A stretch of 64,000 bases of DNA from Opisthocomus hoazin (Eukaryota; Chordata; Aves; Opisthocomiformes; Opisthocomidae), in the NCBI RefSeq assembly GCF_030867145.1, contig NC_134442.1:325001-389000 (forward strand), read 5' to 3'. Under the pieces are notes generated by a model that did not search any database, was not told the origin of the DNA, and worked only from the letters and a program-made list of their open reading frames with translations. The position numbers and the translations under genes were made by a program. Below are positions 43,690 to 59,359 of the stretch, piece by piece (the stretch's first letter is position 1; every line of letters begins with the position of its first letter).

Positions 43690-44695
43690 ACCACAATACA
43701 AACCAAAACACCATACAGCAGTCAATGCAATAAAAAATACAGTACGTACAATAAATGCAACGCCATGCCCTACAATACATACCATGCAACTCAACACATA
43801 CGATACGTACAATACATCACATGCATTACAATAATGCCGTAGCATGACATACAACACTATATAGGATACAACACCAGCACCACAACACAACACGCACAGC
43901 ACATACAATAGAAAATGCAACACACGCATCACATACAACACATGCTACAGCATACACTGTGTACTGCATACAGTCAAATGCATACAGTACAAAAGACAAT
44001 ACAAACCAAAATACAATGCCTACAACACAAACACAGGATATAGACAAGGCAATCTACGCCGCACCATACAACACCGTATCATCCAATACCATACAACACA
44101 CAGTAGGCACCACACGATAAACAATACAATACCGACACAGCATGCAGTACATACAATGCCTGCATACAGTACAGTGCATACCCTAACCTTCATCAAATAG
44201 AATACAATAGATACAGTGCAGAACATAAAATACAATACACCATATACCATACGTGACAGACAATGCAATGCATACTAGACAATACAAATCCCAGTAGTCG
44301 AGAAAATACAGTACAAGAAACACCATTCCATATATTCTGTACAAAATAATACATACAATACCTACAATAAAATCAATGCCTTACTGTACAATACATTAAA
44401 GAGAACACGTAAAATACATTATGACACATAAAATACATAAAATGCAATACAAAATGCAGTGTAACATTATAACATACAATACCATACCATACAACAGATA
44501 ACATACAGTACAATATAATACAAACTACAATACAAAGAATACAATAAAAACCAGCAGACCATACCATAGAATACAATAAACCCCATACTGTATATACCAT
44601 ACAGCACATGCAATACTTACGAAAAATAAATACCATGCCATGCAATAGAATACATACAAAAAATGCCATACCATAAAATAAAGCGCAAAATTCAC
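43690..44695 (+). repeat. Degenerate pentanucleotide satellite, (ATACA)n-like
   Basis: For 1 kb the plus strand is dominated by atacaatac, cataccata, acaatgcaat and similar words in a 5-bp register. Purine-pyrimidine composition is strongly skewed (few G on the plus strand). Substitution is heavy, so no long perfect run remains. The long minus-strand open frames here (rich in Val, Tyr, Cys, Leu) are translations of the repeat. Confidence 0.85.
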
Positions 44696-45267
44696 TCAGC
44701 CATCTCTCCCTAGACTCAGGTTTGTGCCTGTGGATGGAGGCTGCCCATGCTTCACAGACTCCCATGCCCCATGGGCCAAGTGCCCACCCCTCCTCTGCCA
44801 CTCCTTGGTACACTTCATGCTTCACACTTCTGCTCTTCAGAGCACTGCACCAATATTAACTAATCTTCACTCAAATTTCTTTTACCTTCTTCCACATACG
44901 CTTCCTGTGTTGTTGCCTCATGAAGATGTCTTTGGCCTGCTCTTGTCCCTGAATTGTTATTTTTTTACTTTGAATTTGATATGTTATATAATCTGTGGGG
45001 TTGATCCTGGGGTTTGATTTATCTTGAAGATCTCAAAATGCAATCCAGCCTTACAATCGATCTATAACAAATGAAGGACTATCTTGACATTGCAATAATA
45101 GATAAAACAGACTGTCTGAAAGAGGCTTGTGTGCAGCTTGGGTATTTGAGAGGACTAGACTGAAGAAATTCAGAACTGTCATAACATGACTGCACTAACT
45201 TTTCCGGTAATTGTCTGAACCAGTATCAACTAAATTTTGAAAAAAAAAAAGCATGTTGGAGGTTGAT
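44696..45267. other. No recognisable feature
   Basis: Between the pentanucleotide array and the CR1; nothing supported. Confidence 0.4.
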
Positions 45268-48250
45268 CATAGAATCACAGAATCACAGATGGTAGAGGTT
45301 GGAAGGGACCTCTGTGGGTCATCTAGTCCAACCCCCCTGCCCAAGCAGGGTCACCTACTATAGGCTGTAGAGGACCTTGTTCAGGCGGGTCTTGAATATC
45401 TCCGAGAAGGAGACTCCACCACCTCCCTGGGCAGCCTGTTCCAGTGCTCTGTCACCCTCAGAGGGAAGAAGTTCTTCCTCATGTTCAGACGGAACTTCCT
45501 GTGCTTCAGTTTGTGCCCGTTGCCCCTTGTCCTGTCACTGGGCACTACTGAAAAGAGCTTGGCCCCATCCTACTGACACCCACCCTGCAGATATTGGTAA
45601 GTATATATTAGGTCCCCTCGCAGCCTTCTCTCTTCAGGCTGAACAAGCCCAGCTCCCTCAGCCTCTCCTTATAGGAGAGATGTTCCAGTCCCCTCACCAT
45701 CCTCGTAGCCCTACGCTGGACTCTCTCCAGTAGCTCTTCATCTTACTTGAACTGGGGAGCCCAGAAATGAACACAGTTCCAGATGGGGCCTCACCAGGGC
45801 AGTGTGGAGGGGAAGAAAATCCTCCCTCGACCTGCTGGCCACACTCCTCCTAATGCATCCCAGGATCCCATTAGCTTTCTTGGCAGCCATGGCATACTCC
45901 TTGCTCATGGTTAACCTGTCGTTCACCAGGACACCCAGGTCCCTCTCCGCACAGCTGCTCTGCAGCAGGTCCACTCCAAGCCTGTACTGGTGCATGGGGT
46001 TGTTCCTCCCCAGGTGCAGGACCCTGCATTTGCCTTTGTTGAACCTCATCAGGTTCCTCTCTGCCCAACTTTCCAGCCTATCCAGGTCACGCTGAATGGC
46101 AGTACAGCCTTCTGGTGTATATACCACACCTCCCAGTTTGGTGTCATCAGCAAATATGCTGAGGGTACATTCTAACTCTTCATCCAGGTCGTTGATGAAG
46201 AAGTGAAACAAGACTGGGCCTAGTACTGACCCCTGAGGGACACCAGTAGTTACCGGCCTCCAACTAGACTCAGCGCCGCTGACTACAACCCTCTGAGTTC
46301 TGCCATTCAGACAGTTCTCAATCCACTTCACCAACCACTCATCTAGCCCACACTTCCTGAGCTTCCCTAGGAGGATATTATGGAAGACTGTGTCGAAAGC
46401 CTTGCTGAAGTCGAGGTAGAAAACATCCACGGCTCTAACTTCGTCTAGCCAGCCAGTCATACCATCGTAGAAAGCTATCAGATTAGTCAGGCATGATTTC
46501 CCCTTGGTGAAGCCATGCCGACTACTCCTGATAACCTTCTTTTCCTCCACTTGCTTGATGATGGCCTCCAGGATAAGCTGCTCCATCACCTTTCCCGGGA
46601 TGGAGGTGAGGCTGACCGGCCTGTAGTTCCCTGGGTCCTGCTTCTTGTCCTTTTAGAAGATTGGAGTGACATTGGCCTTTCTCCAGTCCTCGGGCACCTC
46701 TCCTGTCCTCCAGGACCTCTCAAAGATGATGGAGAGTGGCTCAGCAATGACATCTGCCAGCTCCCTCAGCACTTGTGGGTGCATTCCATTGGGGCCCATG
46801 GATTTGTGAGTATCCAGATTGTTTAATCGATCCCTCACACAGTCCTCCTCAACCAAGGGAAAGTCATCCTCTCTGTAGGCTTCTTCTCCTACCTCCAGGT
46901 CCTGGGATTCTTGAGGGCCTGCCTTGGCACTGAAGACTGAAGCAAAGAAGGCATTCAGTAGCTCTGCCTTCTCTGCATCCTCTGTCACCAGGACACCCAC
47001 CTCATTCAGCAGCGGCCCCACATTGTCCCTAGCCTTTCTTTTGCTGCTGATGTACTTGAAGAAGCCCTTCTTGTTGTTTTTGACATCCCTTGCAAGCTCC
47101 AATTCCAAGTGGGTCTTGGCCTTCCTCGTCACATCCCTGCACGCTCTCACCACATTCCTGTACTCTTCCCAAGTGGCCTGTCCCTCTTTTCACATTCCAC
47201 AGACCTTTCTCTTCCACCTGATCTCCACTAGAATCTCCTTATTCAACCATGCAGGTCTCCTTCCTCCTTTGTTATACTTCTTTCTCAGGGGGATGCACCG
47301 CTCCTGAGCGTGGAGGAAGTGACATTTAAACAGCGACCAGCACTCTTGAACCTTCCTGCCTTCGAGAGCCCTGGCCCATGGGATTCTTCCCAGTAGCTCC
47401 CTGAAGACGCCAAAGTTAGCCCTTCTGAGGTCCAAGGTTTTGATCCTGCTTATCGCCCTGCTTCCTCCATGCAGGATCCTGAACTCGACCATTCCATGGT
47501 CACTGCAGCTGAGTCTACCTCCGACCTTCACAGCCTCCACCAGTCCCTCCTTGTTTGTTAATACAAGGCCCAGCAGAGTGCCTTTCCTTGTGGGTTCCTT
47601 CACCACTTGCGTCAGAAAGTTATCATCGATGCTCTGTAAGAACCTCCTGGATTGTGCCTGACTAGCTGTATGGTCTTCCCAGCTGATGTCAGGGTGGTTG
47701 AAGTCCCCCATGAGAACCGGGGCCTGTGATTTTGAGGCTGCTTGTAGCTGCCTGTAGAAAGCCTCATCAATTTCCTCCTCCTGGTCAGGTGGCACTGTAA
47801 TGTCACCCGTGTGACCCTGTCCCTTAATTCTTACCCACAAGCTCTCAACCCGTTCCTCATTTGCCCCCAGGCCAACCTCAATGCATTCCAGTTGCTCCCT
47901 GACATACAGAACAACTCCACCACCTCTCCTTGTTGGCCTGTCTTTCCTAAAGAGTCTGTAGCCATCCATGACAGCATGCCAGTCATGCGAGTTGTCCGAC
48001 CACGTTTCTGTGATGGCGACCAAGTCATAGCCGTCCTGCTGTATAATGGCTTACAGCTCCTCCTGTTTTTTGCCCATGCTACGTGCGTTGGTATAGACAC
48101 ACTTGAGCTGGGCAGCAAATCTCACACCTGACCCTGGCACGCCAAACCTGGGCTCTTCCCTAGTGAGCTGGGTGATGTCCCCTTCCCCCTTTGAACCTCG
48201 TTTAAAGCCCTCTCAATGAGCCCCGCCAGCTCTGTTTAAAGCCCTATCAA
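45268..48250 (-). repeat. CR1 LINE, nearly full-length ORF2 (minus sense)
   Basis: The antisense 3' end starts at about 45268 (catagaatcacagaatcaca) and the element extends through RT, linker and endonuclease to about 48130, then about 100 bp that may be CR1 5' sequence. It is the most complete LINE in the window. A one-base deletion near 45,775 shifts the RT C-terminal frame. Confidence 0.94.
45738..48023 (-). pseudogene. CR1 ORF2 (endonuclease + reverse transcriptase), few lesions
   Basis: Three open segments lie in one and the same frame. 48023-47190: APE-type endonuclease, with 'ITETW', 'GDFNHPDISW' and the terminal 'SDHGMVEF' catalytic motifs. 47153-46653: linker and start of RT. 46589-45738: RT with '[17 protein letters not shown]', '[14 protein letters not shown]' and 'FADDTKLGG'. 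They are separated only by a TGA at 47192-47190 and a TAA at 46655-46653; a frameshift then alters the last ~20 codons before 45738. The protein would nick DNA and reverse transcribe CR1 RNA at the target; this copy cannot make it in full. Confidence 0.9.
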
Positions 48251-48257
48251 TAGTCCC

Positions 48258-48374
48258 CACAGCCTGTCCGACGTTCTTCTTGAGAGCCATTCCACATCCT
48301 TTTCTGTGTGGTCCCGCTCTGTACCTGCTAGAGGAGTGGGTCTAGCGGCCTGGCTGCTGGCGATGGCAGAAGGG
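48258..48374 (+). repeat. 117-bp sequence repeated at 52685-52800
   Basis: The two stretches (cagcctgtccgac, then cttcttgagagccattccac, then gctggcgatggcagaaggga) differ at only a handful of bases. This copy abuts the 5' end of the CR1; the other lies between the two acrosin genes. Confidence 0.85.
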
Positions 48375-48435
48375 ACCCAGGGCTGCAGGGTCTGCAGGAG
48401 CATTGGGTGGTTCTGGAAAAGGTTCATCCCGTTCG

Positions 48436-48612
48436 GGGTACAATATAACACAGACAATAATAAACTGTATAGCGCAGTCCCATACCTACCATACCCACAA
48501 TACCCACAATGGCTGCAAAACAATAAAAACTACACAGTACGTACTGTACAGAGCAATGCATACTCTACATACAGTAATCTACATGCAACATATTATAAAA
48601 CAAAATACCTTA
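48436..48612 (+). repeat. Second, short pentanucleotide array
   Basis: Same word content (tacaatata, ccatacccacaat, acatacagtaatc) as 43690-44695 over about 175 bp. Confidence 0.7.
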
Positions 48613-48633
48613 GAAAACTAAACACTCGAGAAT

Positions 48634-48674
48634 GACCAAGCGCCACCCCCACCCCGTCCCTTGGCAATGACAGA
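48634..48674 (+). repeat. 41-bp element, perfect inverted copy at 60465-60505
   Basis: The two 41-bp sequences are exact reverse complements. This copy lies just after the short pentanucleotide array and overlaps the first bases of the acrosin duplication unit. Confidence 0.9.
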
Positions 48675-49284
48675 GCCAGCGTGGAGCGTGCTCCATCTGT
48701 GTTTCGCTGTGCTTTGTGCAGGACAGGATGGCAGTGCTTGGCTATGCTTGGTTGATTTGGCTTGCACATCCCTGCTTGCCTGCCGCGGCTGTAAGCAGAT
48801 TGGCTCTTCAGCCCCCAACCAGGTGCCTACTGCCTGTAGTAGTTCCGTTCTGCGGTGTCAGTTTCTTTGGGAAGGACCTGGTGGCAAGCGGCTGCGCAGA
48901 GCGGGGTGGCAGTGAACTTCCCAAAGAGGCTATGGTGCCACACTTGGTTTTCCCGGCTAGCTGTTAGCAGGCAGCACTGGGAGGCAGGCGCTGCTGCCTG
49001 CCACGAGGTCTGCAGAGCCTCGTCCCGCAAGCAGAGCATTCAGCGGGGTTCTGCTGGGGGTGTCCGAGCCCAGCTTCTGCCTCCCCTCCTGCTCGGAACC
49101 CTCCATGTTGCCCGCCCCCCCCTAGAATCCACCGTGCCCAGCACCCGGAACCAGCCACTCTGTGACATCAGCCACGGGGCCAAGGGTTCCCTGGGCAGCG
49201 GCACTGCTACAGGCACTACGTCGGCTGCTGCACTGCTGGCCACCAGCTCTCGCTTCTTGCAGCTGCCACGTGCCGCTGGCAGCC

Positions 49285-51766
<2,482 letters not shown>

Positions 51767-51929
51767 GGAGCAGGATAACAGGAACCAGCGCAGGCTGCAC
51801 TGGACCATGATCATTTCCTTCTGGGGCAATGCCTGCTGCTCCAAAGGCAGCCTCGGCATCAAAGGCCTGCTCTGTGCTGCCCGCTCTCCTCCCCGTGCAC
51901 ACAAATGCTGAAGCTGACTTAGTTCTTGG

Positions 51930-51935
51930 AATAAA
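51930..51935 (+). terminator. Polyadenylation signal of acrosin copy 1
   Basis: AATAAA, 164 bp after the stop codon. The same signal in copy 2 is at 57265-57270, beyond the inserted LTR. Confidence 0.7.
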
Positions 51936-52282
51936 GTTGCCAGGTTTCACAGTTAACCGTGCCTGAGTCCAATTCACTCTCGTGCGCAAGGCAAGCATTT
52001 CCATGCCCGGCAAAATGAGGCTGCAGGCAGTCAAAGAGGGCACAAAGGGCAAGAGTCGCTCAGCTGGGCTGACACCATGCCTGGTCAGACAGGAGCGTGC
52101 TCAGAGCCACCATGGCATGAAGAAGACTGGCACATTGAGGCTACAAAGAGTATGCAAAATAATGATGTGGCATGCAGACAACTCTGGGGATGATGATTAG
52201 GACCTGGTTGAAGCCTTTGCTAAATGTAAAAATGAAAGAAAGCTGGCAGGAGTTACAGTGCCATGAGGAAGAGCCAGATGTC

Positions 52283-52395
52283 ACCAGAAGTTAAGGGGGA
52301 ATGGTGTGAGAGGTGGCCAGACTTCAGCAATATCTGAAGGAAGAGCCGGGGTCATTCTGGGGAGAGGACTCTGGCAGGGACAGCTGTAGCCAGGA
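52283..52395 (+). repeat. Inverted repeat arm (partner 53180-53281)
   Basis: From ttaagggggaatggtgtgag to about gggacagctgt this stretch reappears as a diverged reverse complement at 53180-53281, about 800 bp away. It is at the downstream border of duplication unit 1. Confidence 0.82.
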
Positions 52396-53179
52396 AACCA
52401 CTGCAGTAATGCCACGCAAGGCCAAGATGACCTAGCTAACAGCCCCTGAAAGACCCAATCTGTTCCCAGATGTGACAGACCTGGGAGCAAGGGGGACTAG
52501 TAGGCGGGGCTAGGTCCCTTGATTGGGAGGAGACAAGGGCAGAGAAAGTGAGGAGCCAAGGAAGTCGAGGGGGATGAATAAGTGTGGAAAATGAAGAGAA
52601 GGGGGGCTCAAGAAGCTCGTCCTTGAGCATAAGCAAAGTGCCGGTTGCTTTTCTTGTTTGGCTGAACCCTGTCCCTACTCCCCACAGCCTGTCCGACCTT
52701 CTTCTTGAGAGCCATTCCACATCCTTTTCTGTGTGGCCCCGCTCTGTACCTGCTAGAGGGGTGGGTCTAGCGGCCTGGCTGCTGGCGATGGCAGAAGGGA
52801 ACACAGGTCATAGGGACCCCGCAGTTGGAAAGACCGAGTGTCTCGGGCCAGCTCCTGGTGGGAGCGCTGTGTGCGTGCGCAGTGCACTAGCGAACCTGAA
52901 GCTGGCCTAGATCTCGAGCAAGAGGACAGAGACCTTTTCAGTCCCGTGGGTGGCATGTGGCTGCAGCCTACCTGACTGATCAGCCCCAGCGTTCACAGAC
53001 CTTACAAGAGGACCAGGCCTGCCAACCACCGGCCACATCTCCACCTGCTGGAGTCAGGAAGGACTTGGAGGTGCTTGACCACGCATACCCCGAGCTGCTT
53101 CCCACCTAGGCACGTCCCCTCTGCACTACCTGTTTGGGGGCTGTGGTGATTAGGGACAGGGCTCAGCCAAACAAGCAAA
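52396..53179. other. Spacer between acrosin units
   Basis: No gene. Contains the 117-bp repeat (52685-52800) matching 48258-48374. Confidence 0.6.
52685..52800 (+). repeat. 117-bp repeat, second copy
   Basis: Direct copy of 48258-48374 (see there). Its presence 4.4 kb downstream, outside the main duplication unit, suggests the original duplicated block was larger or more complex than the tandem unit now visible. Confidence 0.85.
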
Positions 53180-53281
53180 GCTGTCTCTGCCAGAGTGCTC
53201 TCCTCAGAATGACCCCAGCTCTTCCTTCACATATTGCTGAAGTGTGCCCACCTCTCACACCATTCCCTCTTAACCACCTGC
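53180..53281 (-). repeat. Inverted repeat arm (partner 52283-52395)
   Basis: Reverse-complement relative with about one change in ten bases. Ends where ttaaccacctg leaves the homology. Confidence 0.82.
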
Positions 53282-54205
53282 AAAAATCTGCTGCTGGCAT
53301 CACAGAGTATCCACAGAAGACAAGTGACGTTCTCCAAGGCCATCTTCTGCCTGCTCTAAGCAGATATCGGGCACCACCTTCAGGTCAATTTTTGAAAACC
53401 AAAGCAGCGTGGAGTGCGGTTTGTTTGGGGACGTCTTCTAGTGCCTATGAAGCCATGCTGCTTCCAATTGCACATCTGTGGCCACGCATAGCAGGCAGTG
53501 CGACTGCCCGCACCAGTGTTGGCCCAGAAGAGCAATGTAGCTGGTAGACAGCAATGACACGGAGCCTGTCAGAGGGTGTTGCGGTGGCAGACAGAGTCAG
53601 TGTGGAGCGTGCTCCATCTGTGTTTCGCTGTGCTTTGTGCAGGACAGGATGGCAGTGCTTGGCTATGCTTGGTTGATTTGGCTTGCACATCCCTGCTTGC
53701 CTGCCGCGGCTGTAAGCAGATTGGCTCTTCAGCCCCCAACCAGGTGCCTACTGCCTGTAGTAGTTCCGTTCTGCGGTGTCAGTTTCTTTGGGAAGGACCT
53801 GGTGGCAAGCGGCTGCGCAGAGCGGGGTGGCAGTGAACTTCCCGAAGAGGCTATGGTGCCACACTTGGTTTTCCCGGCTAGCTGTTAGCAGGCAGCACTG
53901 GGAGGCAGGCGCTGCTGCCTGCCACGAGGTCTGCAGAGCCTCGTCCCGCAAGCAGAGCATTCAGCGGGGTTCTGCTGGGGGTGTCCGAGCCCAGCTTCTG
54001 CCTCCCCTCCTGCTCGGAACCCTCCATGTTGCCCGCCCCCCCCTAGAATCCACCGTGCCCAGCACCCGGAACCAGCCACTCTGTGACATCAGCCACGGGG
54101 CCAAGGGTTCCCTGGGCAGCGGCACTGCTGCAGGCACTACGTCGGCTGCTGCACTGCTGGCCACCAGCTCTCGCTTCTTGCAGCTGCCACGTGCCGCTGG
54201 CAGCC

Positions 54206-56690
<2,485 letters not shown>

Positions 56691-56818
56691 GGAGCAGGAT
56701 CAACAGGAACCAGCGCAGGCTGCACTGGACCATGATCATTTCCTTCTGGGGCAATGCCTGCTGCTCCAAAGGCAGCCTCGGCATCAAAGGCCTGCTCTGT
56801 GCTGCCCGCTCTCCTCCC

Positions 56819-57222
56819 TGTGGAGGATGAAGCATTAAAGGACTGGGGACATGTGAGCAATCCAGCATTTCTCTAGAAGGCCATGAAGCCTTAGCCTAAG
56901 GCCGCAGAGCCTTAGCATAAGGCCGCAAGGGCATCCAGAGGACAAACTGCGGTTGGAATGAGGAAGTAAGAATGCAGAGACAAACAACTCCCAGATGCCG
57001 AAGAGGAACTTGCCACCTGCAAGAAGGCCACGAGCAGTGCGCGTGAGCTAGTGACGCACACCAATCATAATCGAGTTACTATGTGAGTTAAATTGATTAT
57101 CACCAATGGGGGATCGCCGCGTATGTAGTGGGGAATATAAAAGTGAGCTATCTGAGGCTAATAAACGGCTTGTACGTGATCACATTGATCATCGTGTCGA
57201 GTCCGGTTCTTCCTCCGCAACA
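56819..57222 (+). mobile_element. Solo LTR (class II-like) in the 3' UTR of acrosin copy 2
   Basis: 404 bp, TGTGGAGGAT...CCGCAACA, with TATAAAA at 57136-57142 and AATAAA at 57160-57165. Flanks CCTCCC (56813-56818) and CTTCCC (57223-57228) are a 6-bp target duplication with one mismatch; unit 1 has the uninterrupted site at about 51888. A 6-bp duplication and the TATA-AATAAA spacing fit a class II avian ERV. A solo LTR forms by recombination between the two LTRs of a provirus. It lies in sense orientation, between the stop codon and the native polyadenylation signal. Confidence 0.93.
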
Positions 57223-57264
57223 CTTCCCAGTGCACACAAATGCTGAAGCTGACTTAGTTCTTGG

Positions 57265-57270
57265 AATAAA
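57265..57270 (+). terminator. Displaced native polyadenylation signal of acrosin copy 2
   Basis: AATAAA equivalent to that of copy 1 at 51930, now 575 bp from the stop codon, behind the LTR's own AATAAA. Confidence 0.65.
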
Positions 57271-57697
57271 GTTGCCAGGTTTCACAGTTAACCGTGCCTG
57301 AGTCCAATTCACTCTCGTGCGCAAGGCAAGGATTTCCACGCCCGGCAAAATGAGGCTGCAGGCAGTCAAAGAGGGCACAAAGGGCAAGAGTCGCTCAGCT
57401 GGGCTGACACCATGCCTGGTCAGACAGGAGCGTGCTCAGAGCCACCATGGCATGAAGAAGACTGGCACATTGAGGCAGAAAGAGGATGCAAAATAATGAT
57501 GTGACATGCAGACAACTCTGGGGATGATGATTAGGACGTGGTTGAAGCCTTTGCTAAATGGAAAGATGAAAGAAAGCTGGCAGGAGTTACAGTGCCATGA
57601 GGAAGAGCCAGATGTCACCAGAAGTTAAGGGGGAATGGTGTGAGAGGTGGCCAGACTTCAGCAATATCTGAAGGAAGAGCTGGGGTCATTCTGGGGA

Positions 57698-57876
57698 CAA
57701 CATCATGAACAGGAACGACACTGCCTTGCTGGAATTGGACCAGCCTGTCCAGTGCGGCTACTACGTGCAGCTTGCCTGTGTGCCCGACGCCTGGCTGAGA
57801 GTGTCGCAGCTGAGAAGCTGCTACGTCAGTGGCTGGGGTTCCACGACTGCAAGAGGTGAGTTCCCAAAAGGGACTT
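57698..57876 (+). pseudogene. Acrosin exon 3 fragment (third partial copy)
   Basis: Corresponds to 50310-50488 of copy 1: the second half of exon 3, from around the catalytic Asp motif (here NDTALLE, with I to T), through 'CYVSGWGSTTAR', the exon 3 donor (gtgagt) and about 15 bp of intron 3. It shares copy 1 bases where the two copies differ (GST, not GSV; gaattgg, not gaactgg). No other exon follows, so it is a dead-end fragment fused directly to the end of unit 2. Confidence 0.92.
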
Positions 57877-59359
57877 GTTTGACAGGCACAGAGTGACTTC
57901 TGCCAGCCCAAGCCCTTACCAAAAGAATGAAGTCCTTCAGCTTCACCTCAGGCAGGCCGGCGTTTCACTGCGCAGTTGGCCAACAGAGAAAGTGATGGAG
58001 GAAGGTGGGGTCATCCCAGATCACAAAACAACTCTTCTCTAGTGCTGAAACTCAGCTTCTGGAATCTCCTGGCTCCGAGTCCTAGGAAATGTGCTTGATA
58101 CATCTGGGCAGAGCTCTTGAATCATGAAGCAAAAGGTTTTCTTTGTGTAGGGGTGGCGCGACCACAGGTATTTCCAACATATTGTACAACCTCTCTGCTC
58201 CAGGAGAAACCTAGACTGAGAGAAGAAATGTGGAAATATCACCAGAGGAGGAGACAGAATGAGTGTGAGCTCGGGAAGGTGTGGATGCTGACAAGATGCA
58301 GGTGCTCAAATGTTACTGCTTTGCACACACCCTGTGTGCTCACCTTCTCCCAGAATCCCACAGCTGTGTAGCACGAGGGCTTTGGTAGGGCAGTGTCAGC
58401 CTGACCTCAGCCGGGGCCTGGAGCAGAGCCTGCCCCTCCGACACCAGCATGGCTGCCTGGCAGCTGGGTGGGAAAATGGGAAATGGCAGCCCCCGGGGGA
58501 AGCAGGGTTGCCCGGGGAGCATCCCAATGCCATCCCTTCCCAGCAGCCCACGGCAGCACAGCGCACGCTGACCCCGGGTGTCCTTACAGCAGAGCCCCAG
58601 ATGCCCCGCTGGAGCACAGAGACCCCGAGGGGAGGAGGAGGGGAGACGCTTTAGGCAGTCTGTTCCCTCCCCAGACACCCCCGGGCACGGAAAGCCCCCT
58701 GGGCCCTGCCAAGCCGGCGAGTCGCCACTCGTGCCACGGTGCAGAGGTGGTCACCTCCTGCGTGCTCTGGGCTGGCGCAGCCTTGCCCTGAGCCGGGGGA
58801 AGGTTCCCTGTGCCTCAGTCCAGAGTCCTCACCTGCAAAGCCTCATTTTCAGGGCAAAAATCCTCATTTGGGGGCCCCAACCTGTCTGTTCTTGCCCACA
58901 GCCGCGTATTTCCCTGTCCCACTTCACCGCTCTCCACAGCTTCCCCAGGAGGGGACGTGAGAGGGAGGTGCTGAGCTCTGCTGCTGGGGTCCAGGGACAG
59001 GACGCGTGGGAACGGCTCAGAGCTGCGTCAGGGCAGGTTCAGCTGGGCACGAGGATCCGTTTCTGCACCGAGAGTGCGGCCGGGCGCTGGGACAGGCTGC
59101 CTGAGAGGCGGTCGGTGCCCCCGGCCTGTCCGTGCCCAGGAGCCCTTTGGGCAGTGCCCTCCATGCTGTGCTGTCAGGCCGGGCCAGCCCTGCAGGGCGG
59201 GCGGTTGGACGGGGCGATGGCTGCCGCTCCCTCCCCAGCGGAAGCTCCCTGCTCTGCCGTGCCCACAGGGTCACCGGGAGCACCCAGCCCACCCTGTGGA
59301 GTTCATCACCACATCGCCTGGGAGCAGGGCAGGCACTGGCGGAGGGGAGAGCGGCCCCT
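57877..59359. other. No gene recognised
   Basis: GC-rich from about 58,380. At 58834-58880 two units of the 21-bp family appear (gcaaagcctcattttcaggg). Long overlapping open frames (for example 58578-59435, 285 codons, plus strand) have no recognisable domain and probably reflect GC content. Confidence 0.4.

Noticed and set aside
43606-44825. Series of minus-strand frames rich in Val, Tyr, Cys and Leu that look like membrane proteins
   Set aside because: They are translations of the degenerate ATACA-type repeat, whose complement yields these residues in every frame.
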